DNA of 43,145 bases from DATMXS01 sp050260275 (GTDB taxonomy: Bacteria; Acidobacteriota; Terriglobia; Bryobacterales; Bryobacteraceae). The DNA is taken from the NCBI GenBank assembly GCA_050260275.1, contig JBLNBX010000184.1, positions 1 through 43,145 of the forward strand. Reading direction: 5' to 3'. Shown piece by piece: positions 1-7,786 of this stretch. The notes under the pieces were generated by a model. The model was not told the DNA's origin and did not search any database. It saw only the letters and a list, made by a program, of their open reading frames with translations. The number at the start of each line of letters is the position of its first letter. The first letter of the stretch is position 1. The position numbers were made by a program, and so were the translations under genes.

Positions 1-651
1 GTGGCGCTTGTGGGTCCGAGCGGCGCGGGCAAGACAACGCTAGTGAACCTGCTGCCGCGCTATTACGACGTCAGCGCCGGGCGCGTGCTGGTGGACGGCC
101 GCGACGTGCGCGATCTCGACCTCGCCAGCCTGCGGCAGAACATCGGCACGGTTGCGCAGGACACCTTTCTTTTCAATGACACCGTCGCGAACAACATCCG
201 CTACGGCCGCGCGGACGCCACGATGGAGCAGATCCGGGAGGCTGCGCGCAACGCGCTCGCCGAGGAATTCATACAGGAACTGCCGCAGGGCTACGACACC
301 ATCATCGGTGACCGTGGCGTGAAACTCAGCGGAGGCCAGCGGCAGCGGTTGGCCATCGCGCGGGCGCTGCTCAAGAATGCTCCGATTCTGATCCTCGACG
401 AGGCCACGTCTCAACTGGACACGGAATCGGAGATGCTGGTTCAGCGCGCCCTGGCGAATCTGATCGTCGGTCGGACCGTCATCGTTATCGCGCACAGGCT
501 CTCTACCATCAGGCGCGCTGACAAAATAGTAGTGATCGACCACGGCACGGTTACCGAGACGGGAACGCACGAGGAACTCGTCACCGGCGGCGGTATCTAT
601 CAACGTTTGCATTCGCTGCAATTTCTGGATGCGGAGGCGGCTCAGGCATGA
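1..651 (+). CDS. ABC exporter ATPase domain, 3' part of gene (MsbA-like)
   Basis: This is the C-terminal nucleotide-binding domain of an ABC exporter whose membrane part lies before the window. It shows Walker A GPSGAGKTT (about residues 5-13), the signature LSGGQRQR (about 109-116), Walker B ILILDEATSQLD and the switch histidine in AHRLST. The family (MsbA and related lipid or multidrug exporters) fuses six membrane helices to such a domain and pumps lipids or drugs with ATP. The GTG at base 1 is in frame but is not a believable start, because Walker A would begin at residue 5, so the gene is cut by the window edge. The stop TGA overlaps the ATG of yicC. The substrate cannot be told from this part; lipid A export is a guess from the fold type. 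Confidence 0.93.
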   Translation: MALVGPSGAGKTTLVNLLPRYYDVSAGRVLVDGRDVRDLDLASLRQNIGTVAQDTFLFNDTVANNIRYGRADATMEQIREAARNALAEEFIQELPQGYDTIIGDRGVKLSGGQRQRLAIARALLKNAPILILDEATSQLDTESEMLVQRALANLIVGRTVIVIAHRLSTIRRADKIVVIDHGTVTETGTHEELVTGGGIYQRLHSLQFLDAEAAQA

Positions 652-1538
652 AAGCTCGAAGCATGACCGGCTACGCGCGCGTGCGCAAGACCGCTGGAGA
701 CTACGACGCCACCATCAGCGTGCGCAGCGTCAACCATCGCGGACTGGATGTACACTTCCGGATGCCGCCCGAACTCGACGCCTTCGAGCCCGCGCTGCGC
801 GCTGCCGTGAAGAAGCGGGTTGGGCGCGGGCACATACAGGTTCAGGTGCGCTACTCCAGTTCCGCGGACGCCGGACCGGCGCTCGTCAACGAGCCGCTGC
901 TCAACGCGTACCTGGATGCGTTCCGCCGCGCCGCCGCGGCGCACGGGCTTCCCGGCGACCCGGACCTCAACGCCGCGTTCCGTATCCCGGGCATGTTCGA
1001 AACCGCAGAGCAGGAACCCGATCCGGTACTGGGCGAGTTGCTCACAGCGGCTCTCGACGAAGCGCTCGAACAGCTCAACGCGTTTCGCGAGCGCGAGGGA
1101 GCCGAGATCGCCGCCGACATGCTGGCGCGAACGGGCGAGATCGTCTCGGCGGCCTCGAAGATGATGGAGATCCGCGCCCGCGCAGTGCCGGAGTTCCAGG
1201 CGCGCCTCACCGAGAAGCTCGGCGAGTTGCTGCGGAACACGGCCGTGGATGCCCAGCGGCTCGCGCAGGAGGTGGCGTACCTGGTGGACCGTACCGACAT
1301 CAGCGAGGAGCTCACCCGCCTCAACGTGCACGCCGGAGAGCTTCGAAGCCTGCTCGAAACCGGGGGCGAGATTGGCAAGAAGATCGATTTCCTGCTCCAG
1401 GAAATGCACAGGGAGGCGAACACGATCCTGTCCAAGTCCACGGGTGTGGGCGAATCAGGGCTGGCCATCACAGGGCTGGCGCTGAGCGTCAAGGCGGAGA
1501 TCGAGAAGATCCGCGAGCAGGGTCTCAATCTGGAATGA
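648..1538 (+). CDS. yicC: YicC/YloC family endoribonuclease
   Basis: The product has 296 residues, close to the usual size of the family. The N-terminal hallmark RSVNHRGLDVHFRMP lies at about residues 26-40. The C-terminal DUF1732 hallmark is clear: EVAYLVDRTDISEELTRL, then GGEIGKKIDFLLQEM and HREANTILSKS. E. coli YicC is an endoribonuclease with a part in RNA turnover, and the gene commonly sits next to gmk, as here. The ATG overlaps the stop of the upstream ABC gene (ATGA), and its own stop overlaps the ATG of gmk, so translation is probably coupled. The precise RNA target in this organism is unknown. Confidence 0.93.
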   Translation: MKARSMTGYARVRKTAGDYDATISVRSVNHRGLDVHFRMPPELDAFEPALRAAVKKRVGRGHIQVQVRYSSSADAGPALVNEPLLNAYLDAFRRAAAAHGLPGDPDLNAAFRIPGMFETAEQEPDPVLGELLTAALDEALEQLNAFREREGAEIAADMLARTGEIVSAASKMMEIRARAVPEFQARLTEKLGELLRNTAVDAQRLAQEVAYLVDRTDISEELTRLNVHAGELRSLLETGGEIGKKIDFLLQEMHREANTILSKSTGVGESGLAITGLALSVKAEIEKIREQGLNLE

Positions 1539-2152
1539 GCATCGTTTTCATAGTTTCCGCGCCGTCCGGCTCGGGAAAGAGCACGCTGGTGCGCATGGTC
1601 CTCGAATTCGAGCGGGGCCGGCTGGCGTTTTCGGTATCCTGGACGACCCGGGCGCCGCGCGGCCAGGAAATCAACGGCCACGACTACCATTTCGTGACCC
1701 GTGAGGAGTTCCAGGCCGCCATAGAACGGAACGAGTTTCTGGAGTACGCCGACGTGTTCGGCAACTACTACGGAACGCACCGGTCCGTACTGGAAAGCGC
1801 CTCAGCACAAGGCAAGGACCTGATACTGGACATCGACGTTCAGGGTGCGAGACAATTGAGGTCTAGGCTGCCGGACGCAGTCAGTGTGTTCATCCTTGCG
1901 CCTTCCCGTGACGTGCTGGAACAAAGGCTCCGGGCGCGTTCCGAGGACTCCGGGGAGGTGATCTCGCGGAGGCTCATGGGGGCCGTCCGGGAGATCAAGG
2001 ATTCGGGCGGCTACGACTACGTCATCGTAAATGACGAGGTTGAACGAGCCGCCGACGCGCTCTGGTCGATTGTGAAAGCCGAGCGGGCGCGGCGGAAGAG
2101 GATGGAAGGCGAGGTCCGGCGGATCCTGGATACGTTTGAGCACCATGACTGA
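1535..2152 (+). CDS. gmk: guanylate kinase
   Basis: This 205-residue enzyme phosphorylates GMP to GDP with ATP in the cytoplasm. It has the P-loop SAPSGSGKSTLV near the N-terminus, the GMP-binding region SVSWTTRAPRGQEINGHDYHF with its conserved arginines, FLEYADVFGNYYGT, and DIDVQGARQL. I chose the ATG at 1535 because it overlaps the yicC stop (ATGA) and places the P-loop at the expected distance. The open frame extends back to 629, but that extension is an out-of-frame reading of yicC. The stop lies inside the start region of rpoZ, in keeping with an operon. Confidence 0.96.
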   Translation: MSIVFIVSAPSGSGKSTLVRMVLEFERGRLAFSVSWTTRAPRGQEINGHDYHFVTREEFQAAIERNEFLEYADVFGNYYGTHRSVLESASAQGKDLILDIDVQGARQLRSRLPDAVSVFILAPSRDVLEQRLRARSEDSGEVISRRLMGAVREIKDSGGYDYVIVNDEVERAADALWSIVKAERARRKRMEGEVRRILDTFEHHD

Positions 2153-2387
2153 AATCAGAACCACTCGCGGCAATTCCGTTGCAGCCATCCCGGATGACCC
2201 GGAGCAGAGCACTTACCGCTTCATCATCGTGGCGGCAAAGCGCGCGCGGCAGTTGCAGAGCGGCATGCGGCCCTTCCTTCCGACGACGGCCAAGAAACCC
2301 ACGGTAATCGCGGCCGAAGAAGTTAAGCGCGGCCTCGTGAAGTACAGCGACACTGGCAAAGCGCCGCCTCCTCCGGAACTGCCGTAA
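2145..2387 (+). CDS. rpoZ: RNA polymerase omega subunit
   Basis: This small 80-residue protein begins MTEIRTTRGNS and carries YRFIIVAAKRARQL, then KPTVIAAEEVKRGLVKY, the two conserved stretches of the omega fold (AKRARQL and the A-x-EE-x-x-G helix). Omega helps fold and assemble the beta' subunit. The gene overlaps the end of gmk by 8 bases, and the order gmk-rpoZ is common in bacteria. The ATG at 2145 is preferred. An in-frame TTG at 2136 would add only three residues. The proline-rich C-terminus (PPPPELP) is short and unremarkable. Confidence 0.92.
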   Translation: MTEIRTTRGNSVAAIPDDPEQSTYRFIIVAAKRARQLQSGMRPFLPTTAKKPTVIAAEEVKRGLVKYSDTGKAPPPPELP

Positions 2388-2461
2388 GATAGGTAACTTC
2401 ACCGCAAGACGGCGCGGGCCCTGGACGCCCGCGCCGCGCATTTTAGCGGCAACCGTTTCTC

Positions 2462-3622
2462 ATGGGCGTGATCCTCGGCATCGGCGGCGGTATCGCTGCG
2501 TACAAGGCAGCGGAACTGGCGCGCGCGCTGATGAAGCGCGGGCTGGTAGTGCAAGCCGTGATGACGCCGGCCGCGCAGGAATTCATCAAACCCCTCACCT
2601 TCACCGCTCTCACCAGCCGCCGCACCCTCACCGAGATGTTCGTCGAGGAAGAGGCCATCGAGCACATCCGCATCGCGCAGGAGAACGAGGCGCTGGTGGT
2701 GGCGCCCGCGACTGCCGACCTCATGGCCCGCTTCGCCGCAGGCATCGCGAACGACCTCCTTACAACCCTCTATCTGGCGTTCACCGGCCCCGTCGTGCTC
2801 GCGCCAGCCATGAACGTCAACATGTTGCGGCATGCGGCCACGCAGAAGAACCTGGAAACGCTACGCGCGCGCGGGCACGTGATCGTCGAGCCAGCCGAAG
2901 GAACGCTCGCCTGCGGTATGGTTGGCCCCGGGCGGCTGGCGGACCCCGAGTGCATCGCCGAAGCGGTGCTCGCGGTGCTGCAACCCAAGCGCGACCTCGA
3001 AGGAGAAACTGTTCTCGTCACGGCCGGGCCGACGCAGGAAGCCTTGGACCCCGTGCGGTTCCTCTCGAACCGCTCCAGCGGGAAGATGGGCTACGCCATC
3101 GCCGAAGCAGCCGCCCGACGCGGCGCGCGGGTGGTGCTCGTATCGGGTCCGGTGAGCCTTCCGGAGCCCATTGGGGTGCGCGTGGTCCGCGTCACCACCG
3201 CCGCCGAGATGCGCGCGGCCGTGCTGGCAGAGCTGGAGGCCGCCAGCATCGTTGTAAAGGCCGCCGCGGTGGCCGATTACCGCCCGCGCGAGGTCGCGGA
3301 TCACAAGATCAAGAAGTCAGGTGCGGCGATGACGCTTGAACTCGAGGCGACTCCGGACATCCTGGCCGAGATTGGGAGCAGAAAGGGCAGCCGGCTGGTG
3401 GTCGGATTCGCTGCCGAAACCGGCGATCCCGAGAGCGAGGCTCGCCGCAAGCTCGAAGCCAAGAACTGCGACATGGTGGTAGGCAACCTCATCGGGACCG
3501 CGTTCGCCTCGGACGAGAACGAGGTGGTGCTGGTGACGCGCGCCGGCGCAACCCGCCTCCCGCGCATGTCCAAGCGCGAGGTGGCTGACCGCATCTTCGA
3601 TCACCTGCTGGCTTTGCGATGA
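2462..3622 (+). CDS. coaBC: bifunctional phosphopantothenoylcysteine decarboxylase / phosphopantothenate-cysteine ligase
   Basis: CoaBC (Dfp) carries out two steps of coenzyme A synthesis: it couples cysteine to 4'-phosphopantothenate and decarboxylates the product. The N-terminal FMN-binding CoaC half shows GGIAAYKAAELARAL, VAPATADLMARFAAGIANDLL, PAMNVNM and the catalytic-cysteine loop GTLACGMVGPGRL. The CoaB half begins at about residue 180 and shows VLVTAGPTQEALDPVRFLSN, SSGKMGYAIAEAAARRG, AAVADYRP and HKIKK, whose lysine is conserved. The length of 386 residues is normal. A stop at 2444-2446 in the same frame and no earlier start fix the ATG at 2462. Its stop overlaps the next gene's ATG. 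Confidence 0.96.
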   Translation: MGVILGIGGGIAAYKAAELARALMKRGLVVQAVMTPAAQEFIKPLTFTALTSRRTLTEMFVEEEAIEHIRIAQENEALVVAPATADLMARFAAGIANDLLTTLYLAFTGPVVLAPAMNVNMLRHAATQKNLETLRARGHVIVEPAEGTLACGMVGPGRLADPECIAEAVLAVLQPKRDLEGETVLVTAGPTQEALDPVRFLSNRSSGKMGYAIAEAAARRGARVVLVSGPVSLPEPIGVRVVRVTTAAEMRAAVLAELEAASIVVKAAAVADYRPREVADHKIKKSGAAMTLELEATPDILAEIGSRKGSRLVVGFAAETGDPESEARRKLEAKNCDMVVGNLIGTAFASDENEVVLVTRAGATRLPRMSKREVADRIFDHLLALR

Positions 3623-4452
3623 CAGACGCCCTCCGCCGATATCTCGAGTATTACCGCGACCTCGGCATCCGCAACCTGTACTTGACTGGTTACACGACAT
3701 CGACACTGCCGAAGGCGCGCGAAACGGCCGCTGCGGCTACCGCGGCTGGCGCGGTGGAAGCGGCTGTGCCCGTGGCCGCGCCGCCGGCTGCTGCGGCAGT
3801 TCCGCGGCCTGCCACTACTCTGGACCTCGGCTTAGCTCCAGCCGCCCCCGCGGATGCCGCGCCCGCGCTGCCGGAACCTGTAGAGACGCTCGATGACATT
3901 CTTGCCGATATCGGCAATTGCACCCGCTGCCGGCTGCACAAGGGCCGGAACAAGCTGGTTTTTGGAGTAGGCAACCCCAAGGCGAAGCTCGTGTTCGTCG
4001 GCGAAGGGCCGGGCGCGGACGAGGACGAGCAGGGTATACCGTTCGTGGGGCGCGCCGGGCAGCTCCTCACCGCGATGATCGATAACACCGCGGCAAAGGA
4101 AGGCATTCCGATCAGGCGCGCAGACGTATACATCTGCAACGTGGTGAAGTGCCGCCCGCCGGACAACCGCACGCCGGAGCCAGACGAGATGGAGATCTGC
4201 GGGCAGTTCCTCGCGCGCCAGCTTGCGGTGCTGCGGCCGCGCGCCATCTGCGCGCTCGGCGGGACGGCGGCCAAGGCGCTGACGGGGCGTAAAGAAGGCG
4301 TCACGCGGATGCGCGGCAACTGGTTCAAGTGGCGCGGGATTCCGTTGATGGTGACATACCATCCGTCGTACCTGCTGCGCCCTTACAATCAGAACGCCAA
4401 GCGGGAGGCGTGGGAGGACCTGAAGAAGGTCTTGCACCTGGTATATGACTGA
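3619..4452 (+). CDS. uracil-DNA glycosylase, family 4 type (4Fe-4S)
   Basis: The enzyme removes uracil from DNA for base-excision repair. The C-terminal 190 residues carry the family-4 marks: NCTRCRLHKGRNKLVFGVGNP with two cluster cysteines, FVGEGPGADEDEQGIPFVG with the catalytic-site GEGPG-x-x-EDEQG loop, ICNVVKCRPPDNR, two more cysteines in EICGQFL and AICALGG, and the DNA-gripping HPSYLLR. The first 95 residues are unlike the catalytic core: a basic-aromatic start (RRYLEYYRDLGIRNLYLTGY) followed by a long Ala/Pro linker. The ATG overlaps the coaBC stop, and the end overlaps tmk by 8 bases. Related SPO1-polymerase-like proteins are the same family. Confidence 0.92.
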   Translation: MTDALRRYLEYYRDLGIRNLYLTGYTTSTLPKARETAAAATAAGAVEAAVPVAAPPAAAAVPRPATTLDLGLAPAAPADAAPALPEPVETLDDILADIGNCTRCRLHKGRNKLVFGVGNPKAKLVFVGEGPGADEDEQGIPFVGRAGQLLTAMIDNTAAKEGIPIRRADVYICNVVKCRPPDNRTPEPDEMEICGQFLARQLAVLRPRAICALGGTAAKALTGRKEGVTRMRGNWFKWRGIPLMVTYHPSYLLRPYNQNAKREAWEDLKKVLHLVYD

Positions 4453-5101
4453 GCGGCGCGGCCTGTTCATCACGTTCGAAGGCGGAGAGGGCAGCGGCAA
4501 GAGCACGCAGATGCGTCTGCTGGCTGAGCGCCTCCGCGCGAAAGGCTGCGAGGTCGTCGAGACCGTGGAACCCGGGGGAACGCGCATCGGCGCGCAGATC
4601 CGCCGCATTCTCCTCGATCCGGCCAACTCCGACCTGCGCCCCATGCCCGAGATGCTGCTGTACTTCGCAAGCCGTGCGCAGAATCTCACCGAGGTGATCG
4701 TTCCCGCGCTCGAACGGGGCGCGATCGTGCTCTCCGACCGCTACACCGATTCCACGATGGCCTATCAGGGCGTCGCGCGCGGCATCGGCGAAGAAGCGGT
4801 CCGCGAGCTGCACCGCATCGCGTGTGACGGCATCGATCCGGACTTCACGCTGCTCCTGGACATCGAAGTGGACGAAGGGCTGCGGCGCAGCCGGGCGCGC
4901 AACCGCGACACGCGCTCCGCCGAGACCCGCTTCGACGACGAGGCCGCCGCTTTTCACCGCCGCGTGCGGGCAGCGTATCTTCAGATGGCTGCGCGCGAAC
5001 CGGCTCGCTTCCGGGTGATCGACGGCGGCGGGGACGTGGAAGCCGTGGCGCGCGCAATATGGGAGGCCGTCGCGCCGGCGCTCGCGAAAGCCCATGTTTG
5101 A
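4445..5101 (+). CDS. tmk: thymidylate kinase
   Basis: Thymidylate kinase (218 residues) converts dTMP to dTDP. It shows the P-loop FEGGEGSGKSTQ at about residues 11-22, the substrate loop VEPGGTRIG (E-P-G-G-T), LSDRYTDSTMAYQG with the DR-Y motif, and the lid region RSRARNRDTRS followed by RFDDE. It lies in a run of overlapping genes: its start is inside the end of the glycosylase gene, and its TGA (5099-5101) is inside the holB-like gene. The pairing tmk-holB is widespread in bacteria. Confidence 0.96.
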   Translation: MTERRGLFITFEGGEGSGKSTQMRLLAERLRAKGCEVVETVEPGGTRIGAQIRRILLDPANSDLRPMPEMLLYFASRAQNLTEVIVPALERGAIVLSDRYTDSTMAYQGVARGIGEEAVRELHRIACDGIDPDFTLLLDIEVDEGLRRSRARNRDTRSAETRFDDEAAAFHRRVRAAYLQMAAREPARFRVIDGGGDVEAVARAIWEAVAPALAKAHV

Positions 5102-6110
5102 CAATTTCTTCGGCAACCGCGCCGCGCAGGAAACGCTCGAGCAGATGCTCGCGAGCGGGCGCATCCCGCAGACCATCCTGCTCTCCGGGCCAGAAGGCGT
5201 CGGCAAGGCCACATTGGCGCGGCGATTCGCCGCCCGCCTGCTCCCCAACCCGGACCCTATCGAGCGTGACGATCTGAGCCTGCCCGCCAACGTCTCCTAC
5301 ATCACCGAGCGCGAGAAGTGGCCCGCGGAGCACCGCAACGAGGACCCGCTGATGTTCGCCTCGCATCCGGACTTCGTGACGTTTCCGCCTGACGGTCCGC
5401 TGCGCCAGATCACCATCCAGCAGATGCGCGCGCTCAAGGAGCGCGCTCAATACCGCCCATTGAAAGGCGCGCGGCGCGTCTTCCTGATCGACCAGCTCGA
5501 TCGCGCCAACGAGCAGGCGGCCAACTCGCTGCTGAAGACGCTCGAGGAGCCGCCCGAGCACCTGATCCTGTTCGCGACCGCCGCCAATCCGTACGACCTG
5601 CTGCCAACCATCCGCTCGCGTTCGGTGATGATCCACCTCTCGCCGCTAGGCGTTGAGGAGATGCGCGAGTTCGTGCGCGCGCGCGGCCTGGACGAGCCCG
5701 AGCGGCGCGTCGCGCTTGCGCAAGGCAGCCCTGGCCTCGCGATGTCGCTCGACCTGGATGCCTACGACAAGCGGCGCGAGATCATGCTGACCGTGCTCGA
5801 AGCCGCCGCCAGGGTTCAACCGTTCGGGGCATGGGTGCGGCAGGCGGAAGCTCCGGCGAACCGTTCGGAGAAGCTCGAACCGCTGCTGCGCACGCTGTAC
5901 GATCTTCTCGAAGACGTGCTCGTGATCCAGAATGGAGGCGGCAACCTGCGCAACGCCGACATCGCGCCGCGCATCACCGCCCTGGCGTCGCGAGTGAGCT
6001 TTGAGTGGGTGCGCCGCGCCGTCGCGCGCGCGGACGAACTTGCCATGCTCGCGCGAAGAAACATCCAAAAGAACATCGCGCTCGACGCTATGGTCGCGGC
6101 GCTTAGGTGA
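5094..6110 (+). CDS. holB: DNA polymerase III delta' subunit-like clamp-loader ATPase
   Basis: This 338-residue AAA+ protein is a clamp-loader delta' candidate. It has FFGNRAAQETLEQML at the N-terminus, Walker A LSGPEGVGKATLARRFAARLL, a Walker B-like region RRVFLIDQLDRAN and the sensor region LEEPPEHLILFATAANPYDLLPTIRSRS. The four cysteines of the zinc module found in E. coli delta' and gamma/tau are absent. Where they would be there is an Asp/Glu-rich insert (NPDPIERDDLSLP...). The SRC motif is SRS here. The C-terminal collar domain is divergent. The position after tmk supports holB. It could also be read as a DnaX-like relative, but it is too short for tau. Confidence 0.85.
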   Translation: MFDNFFGNRAAQETLEQMLASGRIPQTILLSGPEGVGKATLARRFAARLLPNPDPIERDDLSLPANVSYITEREKWPAEHRNEDPLMFASHPDFVTFPPDGPLRQITIQQMRALKERAQYRPLKGARRVFLIDQLDRANEQAANSLLKTLEEPPEHLILFATAANPYDLLPTIRSRSVMIHLSPLGVEEMREFVRARGLDEPERRVALAQGSPGLAMSLDLDAYDKRREIMLTVLEAAARVQPFGAWVRQAEAPANRSEKLEPLLRTLYDLLEDVLVIQNGGGNLRNADIAPRITALASRVSFEWVRRAVARADELAMLARRNIQKNIALDAMVAALR

Positions 6111-6210
6111 AGCCGGGCGTAAGGCGGGACTCCGCTGCGCGGCCTGCGGCCGCTGGTGCTGCGCAGTCCGGAACTGCCGCCCCGCCACCCGTGTCTTGAG
6201 CCGCTCCGGT
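6111..6210. other. convergent intergenic region with overlapping hairpins
   Basis: The 100 bases between the ends of the holB-like gene and the FAD oxidoreductase gene hold several short inverted repeats: GCGGCC at 6139-6144 with GGCCGC at 6148-6153, CTGCGC at 6135-6140 with GCGCAG at 6161-6166, and GCAGT at 6163-6167 with ACTGC at 6173-6177. They are mutually exclusive. No T-run follows on either strand, so a terminator role is plausible from position but not shown. Confidence 0.3.
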
Positions 6211-7653
6211 TTATTCGAAGTACACGCCGTCCTTCACCAGAGCCGCGCGAAGGTTCGAGTAAGCCAATTCGCGCGTGTCGCGGTTCTGAAGCGCGCAGAG
6301 CGCCGCCGCGGTTCCGGCAGCCTGCCCCTGCGCCATGCAGCTCACCGTGTTTCGCGTGGACATGTGGGCCTCGTGATCTGAAGTGATCATCATGCCGGCT
6401 ACGAGGAGGTTGTCGATGCCCGCCGGACGGAGCGCGCGATACGGAATGCCGTACGTCCCGCCGCCGCCCACCTGCAAGCGCGGCGCGGAATCGTGAAATC
6501 CGTAAACGAACACGTCGTCGTCGAAGTGCCTGGCCTTGAGAATGTCGGGGAGCGTGATGTCGTAATCGCACGCTATCAGCCGTCCCCTCCGGATGCAGAG
6601 GGACGGGCTCGTTCTGGCGATGAAGGCCCGCTCGCAGCCCGGCACGTACTTTCTCATCAGCTCAATGGCCTTCAACTGCCGCTTGCGGATCTCCAGTTCG
6701 GCTTTGGCTACCTCGTCGCGGCTCGTGGGGCTCACCCGCATCCTGTAATTGATCTTGATGAACATCAGGTAGTTGTCGTGGGTGGTTGTCGTTATCATCG
6801 ACAGGCCCAGCTTCCGGGCCTCTGCGTTGAACTCCTCTGAGAACGACACTGATTCCCCACCGAAACGAACAATCTGGTCATCCTTGCCGCTCCGCCGTCC
6901 CCGCGCGAGCTGCGTCAACGTATTCCTGGACTCCAGGAACTCGCACATGCGTTCGATGTCAACGTTGCCGACGCCCATGCTGTTGCACACGGAGTGGTCG
7001 TTCGGTTCTGTGAACTTCGCGCCGGCATACGCCGCGAGGTCGCCGTAGCCGGTGCAGTCCACGAATGCCTTGGCGTAAACGGCTTCCCTGCCCGACCGGC
7101 TTTCGGCAATCACCCCCGCAAGCCGCGACCCCTTCCTGATGGCGCCCGCCAGCAGCGTGTTGACCCAGACCGTCACCCCGGCCTCCTGGAGCATTTCCAT
7201 CGTCACGAGCTTGTACATCTCGGTGTCGATGGCGGTGCAGACGGAGTCGTAGTCGTAGTACTTCAGCATCTCGGCGTGGCCGGTGCAGCCGCCCACGCGC
7301 ATGAGGCGGTCGATGATCTCCTGGGGAATGCCTCTCACCACCTGGCGCTTCTTGACGCCCGGGAACGCCTTCCACAGATTGAAGAAGCTGTGCAGCGCCG
7401 TCCCGCCCTCGACGGCGACCCCGCCCGTGTAGCCTTTGCTTTCGATCAGAACGGTCTTCGCGCCCTGCCGCGCGGCCGCGAGCGCGGCCGGCACTCCGGC
7501 GGTCCCGCCGCCCGCGACGACGACATCAAACCGCCGCACAGGCAGTTTCTTCGCCTCCTCCTCGTAGTACTCAGGCTCCTGCGCGACTGCCGGACCGGCC
7601 AGCGCACCCATCCCGAACGCCAGACTCCTTCTGGAAAACTCCCGACGGTTCAC
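6211..7653 (-). CDS. exported FAD-dependent oxidoreductase
   Basis: This 480-residue protein belongs to the FAD-dependent oxidoreductase group often found in Acidobacteria and Planctomycetes (FAD_oxidored type). It has a Tat-like signal NRREFSRRSLAFGMGALAG followed by AVAQ. A dinucleotide-binding FDVVVAGGGTAGVPAAL lies at about residues 42-58, a second flavin site is at FVDCTGYGDLAAYAGA, and the C-terminus has NLLVAGMMITSDHEAH. The GTG at 7653 is preferred because GGAAAGGAG sits 6 bases before it. An ATG at 7677 would push the twin arginines inward. The substrate is not known. A neighbouring Tat-exported Gfo/Idh/MocA protein and a glycosidase-like protein suggest sugar or polyol oxidation outside the cytoplasm (inference). 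Confidence 0.85.
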   Translation of the reverse strand: MNRREFSRRSLAFGMGALAGPAVAQEPEYYEEEAKKLPVRRFDVVVAGGGTAGVPAALAAARQGAKTVLIESKGYTGGVAVEGGTALHSFFNLWKAFPGVKKRQVVRGIPQEIIDRLMRVGGCTGHAEMLKYYDYDSVCTAIDTEMYKLVTMEMLQEAGVTVWVNTLLAGAIRKGSRLAGVIAESRSGREAVYAKAFVDCTGYGDLAAYAGAKFTEPNDHSVCNSMGVGNVDIERMCEFLESRNTLTQLARGRRSGKDDQIVRFGGESVSFSEEFNAEARKLGLSMITTTTHDNYLMFIKINYRMRVSPTSRDEVAKAELEIRKRQLKAIELMRKYVPGCERAFIARTSPSLCIRRGRLIACDYDITLPDILKARHFDDDVFVYGFHDSAPRLQVGGGGTYGIPYRALRPAGIDNLLVAGMMITSDHEAHMSTRNTVSCMAQGQAAGTAAALCALQNRDTRELAYSNLRAALVKDGVYFE

Positions 7654-7769
7654 AATCGACTCCTTTCCGAGCGCCATCACACAGCATCAAGGCAGGCTGG
7701 CAAGCCCGCCACCGGAGGCGGCCGCCGCGGAACGGCTGCTCAGCCCGCCGGCCCCGTTGGGTCTGCGGC

Positions 7770-7775
7770 ATTATA
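7770..7775 (-). promoter_or_regulatory. possible -10 element (TATAAT) before the FAD oxidoreductase gene
   Basis: Read on the minus strand, a perfect TATAAT lies between the stop of the glycosidase-like gene (7787) and the GTG of the oxidoreductase (7653). No convincing -35 hexamer is seen at 16-18 bases, so this is a weak call. If real, it would give a leader of about 110 bases and let the oxidoreductase be expressed apart from the upstream gene. Confidence 0.28.
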
Positions 7776-7786
7776 GCGTGAGCAGG

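Noticed and set aside
629..1534. N-terminal extension of gmk by about 300 codons
   Set aside because: It is an out-of-frame reading of yicC. Guanylate kinase is complete from ATG 1535, with the P-loop at its normal place.
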